The position numbers and the translations under genes were made by a program. The notes under the pieces were generated by a model that saw nothing but the letters and a program-made list of their open reading frames with translations, had not been told where the DNA came from and made no database searches. This document shows positions 50,997 to 60,235 of a stretch of 64,000 nucleotides of DNA, piece by piece. Position 1 is the stretch's first letter. The number at the start of each line of letters is the position of its first letter. The DNA comes from Pseudomonadota bacterium (GTDB taxonomy: Bacteria; Desulfobacterota; Desulfobulbia; Desulfobulbales; Desulfocapsaceae): the NCBI GenBank assembly GCA_018817385.1, contig JAHIUA010000063.1, positions 62,001 through 126,000 on the forward strand, read 5' to 3'.

Positions 50997-52285
50997 GAGA
51001 CAGGCACCTCCCCTTTGAGTGTTTTTATATTGCGAAAAAATGTACTAAAAACCCAGAAGCAGAAAATACCGATAACAATGAAAAATCCGTAGATGCCGAT
51101 CTGTTCCAGGGTATGAGTGAGCGTCTGGCTCCAGTTAAGGACTTCCAACTCCCGTAGTTTAGACGGCAGGGCAAAGACACGATTAACAAAACCGGCAAGA
51201 ACTGACATGGCATAAAAGCCTCTGATGGTGATACCAGGGACCACCTTTGTTACCAACGAACCGATCTGGATACCAAACAGAGAACCAAGGAGCATACCCA
51301 TGGCCAGGGTATAGAAGATAAAGCCGTAGATAGCATATTGACTCAGAGAGGCATATCCTGCGGTAAAGATGATCTGAAAGATATCGGTGCCAACAGTGGT
51401 CATGGAAGAAACGCCAAGACCGTAAACAAAAATGGGAAAGGTGAGGAAGCCACCACCCACGCCCATGATACCGGCGGCCATACCAACGAAGGCGCCACTG
51501 ATCACCAGGAAGAGCCAGGAAATCTTACGGCCGCCAGGGGTGATCCCCTGATCAAAAGCAACCATGGGGGGGATATTGATTCCCTGCAGCTTTTTGCCAA
51601 TGGCCGGGATGGCCTCATCACGGGCATCTACCGCTTCGCCTGCCGCAACTGCACTGTCCAGCTCTCTCTTGGATCTGAAATAATCAGTGAGGGCATAAAA
51701 GCCCAGGAAACCGAGCATACCAACATAGACTGTGGTAATAAAAGCATCACTGAGTACGGGGTTCCGCTCATAGAGGTAACGATTTAGAACACCGCCTGCC
51801 GTGGCTCCGCCAATGGCACCGATCAAGAAAGTAAAGGCCAATGGCACCGAAATGTTGCCCAGTTTTTTATGGAGCACACTGCCCATGATGGCCTTGGCAA
51901 AGATGTGAAAGAGATCGGTACCAACGGCCAGGATACCTTTGACCCCGACACTCATCAGGGCCGGGGCAATAATAAAGCCACCACCTGCGCCAATGCAGCC
52001 GGTGATCAATCCGGCAGCTACGCCGACCAGGATTGAAGCAAAAAATATAGCGGGGGTGTAAAAGGCCGGGGTATAGGAACTTTTGCCACCGATTACATCG
52101 GGTAAGCCGCTCATATCACCGGATGCGAAGGCCATCCCGCCAAGGATAATCGGTACCAGCAACAGACAAAGGACCAGCCTTCTGTTGCGGCTCTTCAGAA
52201 TGTTGTTTGACATTTCCAGTTCCCATTTGGCGTGAGCTCTTGCCCCCATCATCATGAACTGGTTCAAGTCTTTAAAGAAACTCAT
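50993..52285 (-). CDS. TauE/SafE-family sulfite or organosulfonate exporter
   Basis: This 430-residue permease carries eight or more hydrophobic helices in two repeats with the family marks GLITGCIGAGGGFIIAPALMS and GMAAGIMGVGGGFLTFPIFV. TauE/SafE proteins move sulfite, sulfoacetate or related anions across the inner membrane. An N-terminal cytosolic arm of about 30 residues (KDLNQFMMMGARAHAKWELEM) precedes the first helix. The gene is coupled to the two-helix protein downstream and lies beside a receiver gene; this neighbourhood recurs in sulfate-reducing Desulfobacterota (from memory). GAGGAGAG precedes the ATG. Confidence 0.88.
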   Translation of the reverse strand: MSFFKDLNQFMMMGARAHAKWELEMSNNILKSRNRRLVLCLLLVPIILGGMAFASGDMSGLPDVIGGKSSYTPAFYTPAIFFASILVGVAAGLITGCIGAGGGFIIAPALMSVGVKGILAVGTDLFHIFAKAIMGSVLHKKLGNISVPLAFTFLIGAIGGATAGGVLNRYLYERNPVLSDAFITTVYVGMLGFLGFYALTDYFRSKRELDSAVAAGEAVDARDEAIPAIGKKLQGINIPPMVAFDQGITPGGRKISWLFLVISGAFVGMAAGIMGVGGGFLTFPIFVYGLGVSSMTTVGTDIFQIIFTAGYASLSQYAIYGFIFYTLAMGMLLGSLFGIQIGSLVTKVVPGITIRGFYAMSVLAGFVNRVFALPSKLRELEVLNWSQTLTHTLEQIGIYGFFIVIGIFCFWVFSTFFRNIKTLKGEVPVS

Positions 52286-52343
52286 GGATAACTCTCCTCT
52301 TTTTTGTTGTACCGCACAATCGGTTAGATACAGAAGCCCACCA

Positions 52344-52772
52344 CTAACTCGGAATAGCCATGTCCCTTTTTATCTGCGCCGTTTCAATTTTGTCTTGCTG
52401 CATTTTCTTCTTTTCGTAGGCATCTTTGAGTTTTTCCAACAGCGGCTCAAGCTCCATGGGCTTCATCAGATAATCAAAGGCACCCAGCTTCATACCATCT
52501 ATACCTGATTCAACCGAGGCATGGCCGGTAAGCATCACCACTTCGGTTAACGGCCGCAGTCGTTTGATCTCCTGCAGGGTCTCAATGCCATCCATACCAG
52601 GCATCTTCACATCAAGGAGCACCACGTCAATATCTCCTTTTTTGATACGCTTGATTGCCTCCTCGCCATTCTCTGCCCCATCACAGTGAATGTCCCGCTT
52701 GCTCAGACGCTTCATGGTCATACTTCTAAATTCCTGTTCATCATCAACAATCAGTACGTTAAAAAGTGCCAT
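52344..52772 (-). CDS. Response regulator receiver protein
   Basis: The 142-residue CheY-like receiver has VLIVDDEQ, phosphoacceptor Asp in IDVVLLDVKMPGMDG, Thr in MLTGHASVE and Lys in YLMKPME. No output domain is attached; the C-terminal tail is a short coiled coil (AYEKKKMQQDKIET). A GGAGGAG sequence precedes the ATG. It faces the divergent histidine kinase at 53207 and is first in the minus-strand set with the TauE exporter, so it is the likely phosphate acceptor of that kinase. Confidence 0.9.
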   Translation of the reverse strand: MALFNVLIVDDEQEFRSMTMKRLSKRDIHCDGAENGEEAIKRIKKGDIDVVLLDVKMPGMDGIETLQEIKRLRPLTEVVMLTGHASVESGIDGMKLGAFDYLMKPMELEPLLEKLKDAYEKKKMQQDKIETAQIKRDMAIPS

Positions 52773-53206
52773 AATCTCCTCCGTTGGGTTGTTTTTTGAT
52801 CCTGTGGACCAACTCTTCTAATTGTACTCCCAAACCTGTTACTCTCTTCGTTAGCAACTTGAAGGCCAGAAATAATTCCCGCGGAGAATATTTTTATTTT
52901 CCTTTATTTACAGCTCATTACATGCTAGAACGCATTGGCTTGGCAACTATGATGGAGAGGTTGGGAGGGGGAAATTGTGTGCAACAAAAGTTACACGTCC
53001 AGACACCATCTCCGCGTATAGGCATACGCACAAGAGAAACAGCCGTGTGTAAAAATAGTGACAAGGATGAGGGGGGTAGGGTATCTTTGTATAGAAAAAG
53101 TTACAAAACCTTTACAACTGTTCTTTATCAAGAAAAGATGGCTGAGAAATGAAGCGGAGCAAATCAGCTATTGGCGGACTTGGCAGGTGGTGAGGAGAGA
53201 AAATTG
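52773..53206. promoter_or_regulatory. Divergent intergenic region between receiver/TauE set and kinase/NtrC pair
   Basis: The 434-bp region separates divergent operons of a two-component system. It holds two AAAAGTTACA-type sequences (around 52987 and 53095-53105) that could be operator half-sites, and no strong hairpin. A sigma-54 -24/-12 pair was looked for, because the nearby regulator is of the NtrC type, but none could be found by eye. Confidence 0.4.
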
Positions 53207-54466
53207 ATGAACCGGACTGGAAGCGACCACAAAACGGACAAGCGCTTAATTGAGATACTTGAGAAGCAAAAACAGGATCTCGTCATTCGTTTTCTCAAAA
53301 AGAACGAGGAGGTGGAGGCCGGGAAAGACTTCACCAATCAAATCCTCTCCAGCCTTTCCAGCCTTTTTTTTCTTCTCAGCAAAGAGCTTGTAATCGTCCA
53401 GGCGAACAAAGAATTTTATCGTTGTCTTGAATATTCTCCAGAGAACAATGAGCAACTGACCCTTGAACAGATCAGTGGGGAAAAAAATTATGAGCTTATT
53501 AAAACGGCTGTTACAGAAGGGGAGTTCAACTCCCTGGAGACCCACCTCCGCACCCGTACAGGTAAAGAGGTCCCTGTCATTCTCAAAGGTTCAACCTATA
53601 CAAGTGAATCAGGCCGTATCCTTTATATGTTGATCGCCTCAGACAGAACTGATTTTCAGACAATGATGGTCCGCATGTGTGAAGCGCAGGAGCAGTTAAT
53701 TCATTCCGACAGACTGGTTAGCCTTGGAGAGATGGCCGCTGGCGTCAGCCATGAGTTGACCCAGCCACTGAATGCCATTCTCCTGTTTGCCAGAAACTGT
53801 ATTAAGGCCCTGGATAACCCATTGCAGAACAAGGAGATGCTTACAGGAAATCTCAATATCATTATTGATCGTGTCAATAAGGCAACATCTATCATTCGTA
53901 GCCTGCAAAATTTCGGCCGCAAGGTACCGGATGAAATTTCAGAGGTGAACATCAATACCATTCTTCGCAACATCCTCGAGTTTCTCGACTCACAGCTGAG
54001 ATTGTCTGATATACAACTGGATTTGCAGCTTGATGAGACAATTCCCCGGGTCTTGGGACAGGAAGTCAAATTGGAACAGGTCTGTTTAAATCTTATCCAG
54101 AATGCTATTCAGGCCATGGGAAAAACAGAATATCCTGTGCTGACAGTCAAAACCAGGCTCCAGAAAAGAGTCGCTCCGGAAACCTTAGAAGAGAAGACTT
54201 TTGTCCTGATAACCATCGAGGATAACGGTGAAGGGATGAGCAAGAACACCCAGAAAAAAATTTTTGACCCTTTTTTTTCCACCCGCGAAGTTGGCACAGG
54301 CATGGGACTGGGACTCTCCATCGTTGATCAGATTGTTCGTGGATTTTCAGGTTTTATCAAAGTAGAGAGTTTTCCCGGTTTCGGCACCTGTTTTTCTGTC
54401 CTGCTCTTGCCTTGCTATAACGAAAAGAGAGAAGAAAAGGAAGACCATGAAACAGCCCGATCATGA
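53207..54466 (+). CDS. PAS-domain sensor histidine kinase
   Basis: This 419-residue soluble kinase starts at ATG 53207 with a GAGGAGA Shine-Dalgarno. It has an N-terminal coiled coil (EILEKQKQDLVIRFLKKNEEVE), a PAS domain (about 50-160), HisKA with GEMAAGVSHELTQPLNAI, and HATPase with DNGEGM and GTGMGLGLSIV. No membrane helix is seen. The stop codon overlaps the start of the NtrC-type regulator by 20 bp, so the pair is co-translated and the kinase very likely phosphorylates that regulator. The ELTQPLNA motif is like that of DctB/FixL-type kinases. Confidence 0.9.
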   Translation: MNRTGSDHKTDKRLIEILEKQKQDLVIRFLKKNEEVEAGKDFTNQILSSLSSLFFLLSKELVIVQANKEFYRCLEYSPENNEQLTLEQISGEKNYELIKTAVTEGEFNSLETHLRTRTGKEVPVILKGSTYTSESGRILYMLIASDRTDFQTMMVRMCEAQEQLIHSDRLVSLGEMAAGVSHELTQPLNAILLFARNCIKALDNPLQNKEMLTGNLNIIIDRVNKATSIIRSLQNFGRKVPDEISEVNINTILRNILEFLDSQLRLSDIQLDLQLDETIPRVLGQEVKLEQVCLNLIQNAIQAMGKTEYPVLTVKTRLQKRVAPETLEEKTFVLITIEDNGEGMSKNTQKKIFDPFFSTREVGTGMGLGLSIVDQIVRGFSGFIKVESFPGFGTCFSVLLLPCYNEKREEKEDHETARS

Positions 54467-55856
54467 GGATGGACAGCAAAGACCGCGAATTATGGTTGTA
54501 GATGATGATATTTATCTGCTCACAGCCATTAAACAAACTCTGCTCCTCAACAACTACAGCGTCGACACCCTCAGCTCTGCGCAAAACATTTTACCGGCCT
54601 TGACAGAGTTTGAGTATGCCGCAGTCATTACCGATATCAAAATGCCGGGAATGGATGGGATTGAACTGCTTGACCATATTAAAAAAAATGATCCGGAATT
54701 GCCGGTTATCATGATCACCGGTCATGGAGATGTGAGCATGGCTGTTTCCTCCATCAAAGACGGGGCCTATGACTTCCTCCAAAAACCCGTTGATGAAGAT
54801 GTCCTGCTGGCCTCACTGAGCAGGGCCGTGGAAAAAAGACAACTTGTCCTGGAAAATAGAACACTGAACAGACAGATCCAGGAACAGCAGCAAAACTGTT
54901 CTTATTTTCATGGCCTGGTGGGCAAACATCCATCCATGCTCCATCTCTATGAGACCATTAAAAAGGTGGCGGCAGAAAATGATCCGGTAATGCTCTACGG
55001 CGAAACCGGAACGGGAAAAGAGCTGGTGGCACGAGCAATCCACGAGATTGCTGATCGATCAAAAAACCCCTTTGTGGCTATCAATATGGGTGCCATTCCC
55101 GTGGATATGATAGAATCTGACCTCTTTGGTCATGTCAAAGGGGCATTTACTGGCGCAGTCCAGGAAAAAATAGGGAAATTTTCCTATGCCGGAGAGGGTA
55201 CCCTTTTCTTTGATGAAATCAACAGCCTGCCCATAGGCCTGCAGACCAAGCTCCTGAGAGTGCTTGAAGAAAAAACCATTACCCCTTTAGGAAGCAATGT
55301 CCCCGTCCCCGTATATGCCAGGATCATCGCGGCCACAAATAAGGACCTCTCGGAAGAAATATGTAAAGGGAATTTTCGTCAAGATCTCTTTTTTCGCCTG
55401 AACGTCTTACCGGTAACAATCCCCCCCCTCAAAGAGAGACGCGAAGATATCCCTTTGCTGATTGAATATTACCGTCAGGCCTATTGCCATGAACGGCAGC
55501 AAGAGGTTCAGCCTCTTGACCGGAAGACCATCCGCTCTCTCCAACAGGAAGAGTGGCCAGGGAATGTGAGGGAGTTAAAAAATTATGTGCGCAGACTCTG
55601 CATATTTGGTTCACAGGCCTCTCAGGAGGATATTTCGCAAAACTCTGAACAATTGATTGAACAGGGAATAAAGCAAAACCTGCAGCTCAAATCCCTGCTC
55701 GAAGAGGTGGAAAAAAAATATCTCATAGAGATATTAAGTAAAAACCAGGGCCAGATAACTCCAACGTATCAGGATTTGGGAATTTCCCGAAAAAGCCTCT
55801 ACGATAAGGTCAACAAATACGATATTGATTTAGCCAGCTTCAGACAGACTGTTTGA
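54447..55856 (+). CDS. Sigma-54-dependent response regulator (NtrC family)
   Basis: The 469-residue regulator has a receiver (about 12-125, Asp in AAVITDIKMPGMDG, ITGHGD, LQKPVD), a AAA+ sigma-54 interaction domain (Walker A GETGTGKE, GAFTGA loop in HVKGAFTGAVQ, Walker B TLFFDEI, and NVRELKN near its end), and a Fis-type HTH C-terminus (ITPTYQDLGISRKSLYDKV). When phosphorylated it would open sigma-54 promoters. Its targets are unknown; the TauE exporter set is the nearest candidate. Kinase and regulator overlap by 20 bp. Confidence 0.93.
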   Translation: MKQPDHEDGQQRPRIMVVDDDIYLLTAIKQTLLLNNYSVDTLSSAQNILPALTEFEYAAVITDIKMPGMDGIELLDHIKKNDPELPVIMITGHGDVSMAVSSIKDGAYDFLQKPVDEDVLLASLSRAVEKRQLVLENRTLNRQIQEQQQNCSYFHGLVGKHPSMLHLYETIKKVAAENDPVMLYGETGTGKELVARAIHEIADRSKNPFVAINMGAIPVDMIESDLFGHVKGAFTGAVQEKIGKFSYAGEGTLFFDEINSLPIGLQTKLLRVLEEKTITPLGSNVPVPVYARIIAATNKDLSEEICKGNFRQDLFFRLNVLPVTIPPLKERREDIPLLIEYYRQAYCHERQQEVQPLDRKTIRSLQQEEWPGNVRELKNYVRRLCIFGSQASQEDISQNSEQLIEQGIKQNLQLKSLLEEVEKKYLIEILSKNQGQITPTYQDLGISRKSLYDKVNKYDIDLASFRQTV

Positions 55857-55939
55857 CAAAGAGAGGAAGGGCTTACAGGAAAAAACAGAACAGTCCCCCC
55901 TGATCGATTCTGCCAGGGACATTGGGCCAAGACGATGCT

Positions 55940-56323
55940 TCAAGAAGGTTCAGGGGGAATCAAGGCCAGGAGTTTTTCTACACTGACCCTGCTCAACCAA
56001 CGAAAAAAAATCACAGTGTATTTGGCACCTGAAAAATACATCCCCAGGAGAAAGACCAGGTGCGACAAGCCATAAACCAAAGGCCCTCCGATTACCGCAA
56101 TCAGAGGTTCGTTCAACCTCAGGGCAACAACACCACAGGCTGCAACGGCAGGCCAACCAAGAAGAAAACTACTGCAGATCAAGAAAACTCCAGCAAGGAT
56201 CTGCAGAGAAGGCTTTTCTGTAAAGGCCTTCAGGTCCGCCTGCTCTGCGATGGCCGTACGGACAAAGTCGATGGCGGCAAACCTGACAAGAACTCTTCGC
56301 ATACTCAGCATCATTTTAGGCAT
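55940..56323 (-). CDS. Small membrane protein of unknown function
   Basis: This 127-residue protein has three hydrophobic segments (LQILAGVFLICSSFLLGW, AACGVVAL and the stretch LIAVIGGPLVYGLSHLVFLLG) and ends in a basic-aromatic tail. No family is recognised. It lies convergent to the NtrC gene and 101 bp from the divergently transcribed GT25 gene, with no clear operon partner. In composition it resembles the short inner-membrane proteins found beside polyene export genes, but that is only a neighbourhood guess. Confidence 0.6.
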   Translation of the reverse strand: MPKMMLSMRRVLVRFAAIDFVRTAIAEQADLKAFTEKPSLQILAGVFLICSSFLLGWPAVAACGVVALRLNEPLIAVIGGPLVYGLSHLVFLLGMYFSGAKYTVIFFRWLSRVSVEKLLALIPPEPS

Positions 56324-56424
56324 AGATAAATTGGATTTTTTTTCACTGACAAGTAATATACAAACTTTTCTTTGTAGTTACTCGACAATATGTTGTCCCG
56401 GCAACTCTTTTGCACAGGTAGAAC

Positions 56425-57138
56425 ATGGCACCACCTGCTGATCCCTGGTCGTTTTTTGACAAAATCTATTGTATATCGATAGATACACGTGATGACAGGC
56501 GGACGGAGGCCAAAAGACAGTTTGCCGCTGTCGGTCTCCTTGGGCGGGTGGAATTTGAACTCGTTAAAAAACATCCTGATAACCAGGAAAAAGGGATCTT
56601 TCAATCCCATATGCTTTGTTTACACAAAGGCCTGCAGGCTGGAGCCCAGCATATCCTGATCTTTGAAGATGACATCCTTTTTCAGGGATTCAAAGCCGAG
56701 ACTCTCCGCAGAGCCACTCTCTTTCTCGAGAATCTCCCCACCTGGAATGGTTTTTTTCTTGGGGGCATTACCACGAAAATGACAAAAACGACTGAACGCT
56801 CTGTGGTCACTATCCAATACCGCTGCCTGGCCCATGCCTATGCACTCAACCGTTCCTTTGCCAGGCGCATTATTCAGGAATCGTGGCATGACATTCCTTT
56901 TGACAACGTGTTACGCCGTCATGGCAAGGATTTTTTTGCCCTCTCCCCGATGATTGCCTTTCAAAGCCAGGCCAGCACGGATAACCAAACCATTGCCATA
57001 GACCGGATGCGAAGATTTTTCGGCGGCCTGCCCTTTATCCAAAAAACAAATGAATTGTTTCAACGCCATAAAACACTGATTATCTGTATCCACCTCCTGT
57101 TCCTCACAACCATGACTCTGGTCATCGTGAGCCTCTGA
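56425..57138 (+). CDS. Family 25 glycosyltransferase with C-terminal membrane helix
   Basis: The 237-residue product begins FFDKIYCISIDTRDDRR, the typical start of GT25 LPS glycosyltransferases. It has GIFQSHMLCLHKGLQ as the central region and a DxD-like FEDDILF. Its last 20 residues form a membrane helix (ICIHLLFLTTMTLVIVSL), unusual for soluble GT25 enzymes. It lies 31 bp upstream of the MMPL-methyltransferase gene. It could glycosylate the exported polyene or envelope glycan; acceptor unknown. Confidence 0.83.
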   Translation: MAPPADPWSFFDKIYCISIDTRDDRRTEAKRQFAAVGLLGRVEFELVKKHPDNQEKGIFQSHMLCLHKGLQAGAQHILIFEDDILFQGFKAETLRRATLFLENLPTWNGFFLGGITTKMTKTTERSVVTIQYRCLAHAYALNRSFARRIIQESWHDIPFDNVLRRHGKDFFALSPMIAFQSQASTDNQTIAIDRMRRFFGGLPFIQKTNELFQRHKTLIICIHLLFLTTMTLVIVSL

Positions 57139-57169
57139 AAATAATAATCAATCTGACAATAGACCCGAC

Positions 57170-60100
57170 TTGTTTAACTATCGCCTCCTCATCATTGTTT
57201 TCATCCTGACCCTCGGAACTGCTGCCGCAGGCATCCTTCGCCTGGATATCGACACCGACGTCGTTCGCTCTCTGCCATCAGAGCAACCCGTGATACGCGA
57301 TGCCCTGGATATTTTCACCAACCATCCCATTCACGATCAGATTGCGGTGGATATCATGGTGGACAGAGATGATCCTGACATCCTGGTGGAATGCGGCAAT
57401 TTCGTTGAACAGCAACTCCAGGAAAGTGCTCTCTTTATAGAAGTGGGGACAAGCGAGGTCGGCAAACTGATTCCTGATCTGGCCTTGCATATCATCAGCA
57501 ATCTGCCCCTCATGTTCTCCCAGGAGGAGCTGAGACAGGAGATTGCCCCCAGATTGGAAAAAGAGTTCATCCAGCAGCGCCTGCATGAACTGCTGCAGAA
57601 GCTGAGCAGTCTCGAAGGGATCGGTCAGGCCAAATTTATTGCCAGCGACCCCCTGGGCCTCATGGAACCGGTCATGGCAAAACTGGCAATGCTGGCGCCG
57701 ACAACAGGATCGAGGATGTACCGGGGCCACCTCATCTCGGCAGACAACCGTCACCTCCTGATAAGCGCACGACCAATTACTGCCGGCACAAACACGGCTT
57801 CCGCCCGTCAGATTTCTACACTGCTCACCACAATTTCCCAAAACCTTGGCCACAAATATGGCCCAGAGGGGATCAGCGTCACCCTCACGCCCGTCGGCGC
57901 CTATCGGGCTGCGCTTGACAATGAGCGTATCATCCGCCATGACGTCCGCCTGGCCCTGCTCCTCTCAACAGCAGGCATTGCCCTGCTCCTGTTTTTTTCT
58001 TTTCCCAGGCCTTTGCTCGGCCTCTTCTCCCTGCTGCCGGCACTGGCTGGTACTGCAGCTGCCCTGTTTGTCTTTTCCCTTTTCCATCCCTCCATCTCCA
58101 TCATGGTCTTAGGCTTTGGCGGTGCCATTATCTCCATCACCGTTGATCACGGCATTGCCTACCTCCTCTTTCTGGATCGTCCCAGAGAGACCACAGGAAA
58201 AGAGGCATCCCATGAAGTCCGGACGGTGGGAATACTGGCTGTCCTGACCACGATCGGGGCCTTTCTTATCCTCTGTTGCAGCGGTTTTCCCATTTTCGTC
58301 CAACTCGGTCAATTCACGGCCTTGGGTGTCTTTTTTTCTTTTCTTTTTGTCCATTCCATCTTTCCCCACCTCACCCCTTCAATGCCCCCGTCCTCAACGC
58401 GTGCCCTCCCCCTGCAAGGACTGGTGGACAGACTCTATGGCACTGGCCCTGCTGGAGCCGTTGCGGCAGCCATTCTGGCCGCCAGCCTGCTCTTCTTTGC
58501 TCACCCCAGGTTCGATGTCAGCCTGGAGAGCATGAATACGGTGAGCACAGAGACCCTTGCTGCCGACCAGGTCTTTGCAAAAGTCTGGGGAAATATTGGT
58601 GATAAAATTTTCTTGATGGTTACGGGCGATTCGATTGCTGAAATACAGAAAAAAAATGATCTCCTCCTGCAAAGAATAGAGGCCGACAGAAAGGTCTCCA
58701 TTCTCAAATCCGCCTTTGTTCCCTCCATGATATTTCCCGGTGAACTCAGGACCAGAGAAAATCTACTTGCCTGGCAGCAGTTCTGGAGCCCGGATAGAAG
58801 AGAGAGACTGACCAAAGAACTGCAGGCCGGTGCTGTCTCCCTCGGATTTGCCAACGATGCCTTTGCGCCCTTTCTCAAGCAGCTCCAGCCCTCATTGCAA
58901 GCCGATACCTCTCTCCTTCCTTCCCCCTATTACAGGCTGATGGGTATATCGGAGAAAGGGGATACCTGGGTCCAGTTTATCACCCTCTCCCCAGGGCAGA
59001 ACTATGACAGCCAATCCTTTTTTGAACGCTATCGTCAAGATGCCAAGATCTTTGATTCCCCTTATTTTTCCGAACAACTGGCACACATTCTTTTCACCAC
59101 CTTTGCCACAATGCTTGCGATCATTGCAGGAAGCGTTGCGGTCCTGCTCTTTTTCTTTTTCCTGAGCTGGCAACTGACACTCATTACCCTTCTGCCTCCA
59201 CTCTTCGCCTATATCTGTACCCTGGGGACCATGCAGCTGCTTGATCATCCCCTGGATATTCCCGGCCTGATGCTCTCCATTGTCATCCTCGGCATGGGCA
59301 TCGATTACTCCATCTTCTTTGTCAGGGCTCACCAGCGATACCGCGACCCCAGCCATCCCTCCTTCAGACTTGTACGGATGACAGTCTTTATGGCAGCAGT
59401 CTCCACTCTCATCGGCTTCGGCGTCCTCTGCTTTGCTGACCATTCCCTGCTAAGGAGCATCGGTATCACCTCATTGCTGGGTATCGGCTACTCACTGCTC
59501 GGTGCCTTCCTCCTTCTCCCTCCCCTGCCCCAGGCCTTCTTCTCTGAAAAAAAGGGCGACGCCCCAGGAAGATCCTCCCTCGCACAAGGGGTCAGGGGGC
59601 GCTATCGTCTCATGGAAGCGTACCCGCGGATGTTTGCCCGTTTTAAGCTGCAAACAGATCCCATGTTTGCAGATCTGGCTCCGCTTCTTGCAGACCAGAA
59701 GACGACGACCAGGATGATCCTTGATATCGGCTGCGGCTACGGGGTTCCCGGTTGCTGGTGTCTGGAATATTTCCCCCAGGCCAACCTTATTGGTATTGAT
59801 CCGGATCAGGAACGCGTGCGTGTGGCTGCCCTGGCCATGGGAGAAAGAGGAGAAGTTTTCCAAGATACGGCTCCGAACCTGCCTCCGCTTTCCAGACCCG
59901 CCGATCTTGTCCTCCTCCTTGACATGCTCCACTATCTCGACGAGGCAACACTCACCACTCTTTTGGGCAACTGTTTCCGGGCCATGGGCCACAACGGCAT
60001 CCTGGTAATCCGTTTTGTGATCCACCCGGATGGCCCCCCTTCCAAGTCCTGGATGCTTGAACATTACAGGATCAAGTTTTCCGGCGCTACCCCCTGGTAC

Positions 60101-60235
60101 CGTTCTTCTGAAGAGATGGCAACACTCATAACCAAGGCCGGTTTTCATGTGGCTAGCAATCTGGTTTCACAGTCCAATCCAGAACTTGTCTGGATAATCG
60201 GTCGAGTTGAGAAAGATGATACCACCAGCAAATAG
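57170..60235 (+). CDS. MMPL-family exporter fused to a SAM-dependent methyltransferase
   Basis: This 1021-residue protein has about 780 residues of RND/MMPL exporter: an N-terminal helix (LLIIVFILTLGTAAAG), a large periplasmic loop, a helix bundle (LALLLSTAGIALLLFF, SISIMVLGFGGAIISITVDHGIAYLLF), a second loop and second bundle (GMGIDYSIFFVRAH). The last about 230 residues are a class I methyltransferase with the SAM motif LDIGCGYGVPG, then IGIDPDQ and LLLDMLHYL. Aryl polyene clusters encode an MMPL exporter and a methyltransferase, usually as separate genes. Start TTG at 57170 with a weak ribosome site. The deacetylase gene begins inside its 3' end. Confidence 0.87.
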   Translation: MFNYRLLIIVFILTLGTAAAGILRLDIDTDVVRSLPSEQPVIRDALDIFTNHPIHDQIAVDIMVDRDDPDILVECGNFVEQQLQESALFIEVGTSEVGKLIPDLALHIISNLPLMFSQEELRQEIAPRLEKEFIQQRLHELLQKLSSLEGIGQAKFIASDPLGLMEPVMAKLAMLAPTTGSRMYRGHLISADNRHLLISARPITAGTNTASARQISTLLTTISQNLGHKYGPEGISVTLTPVGAYRAALDNERIIRHDVRLALLLSTAGIALLLFFSFPRPLLGLFSLLPALAGTAAALFVFSLFHPSISIMVLGFGGAIISITVDHGIAYLLFLDRPRETTGKEASHEVRTVGILAVLTTIGAFLILCCSGFPIFVQLGQFTALGVFFSFLFVHSIFPHLTPSMPPSSTRALPLQGLVDRLYGTGPAGAVAAAILAASLLFFAHPRFDVSLESMNTVSTETLAADQVFAKVWGNIGDKIFLMVTGDSIAEIQKKNDLLLQRIEADRKVSILKSAFVPSMIFPGELRTRENLLAWQQFWSPDRRERLTKELQAGAVSLGFANDAFAPFLKQLQPSLQADTSLLPSPYYRLMGISEKGDTWVQFITLSPGQNYDSQSFFERYRQDAKIFDSPYFSEQLAHILFTTFATMLAIIAGSVAVLLFFFFLSWQLTLITLLPPLFAYICTLGTMQLLDHPLDIPGLMLSIVILGMGIDYSIFFVRAHQRYRDPSHPSFRLVRMTVFMAAVSTLIGFGVLCFADHSLLRSIGITSLLGIGYSLLGAFLLLPPLPQAFFSEKKGDAPGRSSLAQGVRGRYRLMEAYPRMFARFKLQTDPMFADLAPLLADQKTTTRMILDIGCGYGVPGCWCLEYFPQANLIGIDPDQERVRVAALAMGERGEVFQDTAPNLPPLSRPADLVLLLDMLHYLDEATLTTLLGNCFRAMGHNGILVIRFVIHPDGPPSKSWMLEHYRIKFSGATPWYRSSEEMATLITKAGFHVASNLVSQSNPELVWIIGRVEKDDTTSK

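Noticed and set aside
52773-53206. Possible sigma-54 promoter
   Set aside because: TTGGCA is present around 52940, but no GC element at the correct -12 spacing was found.
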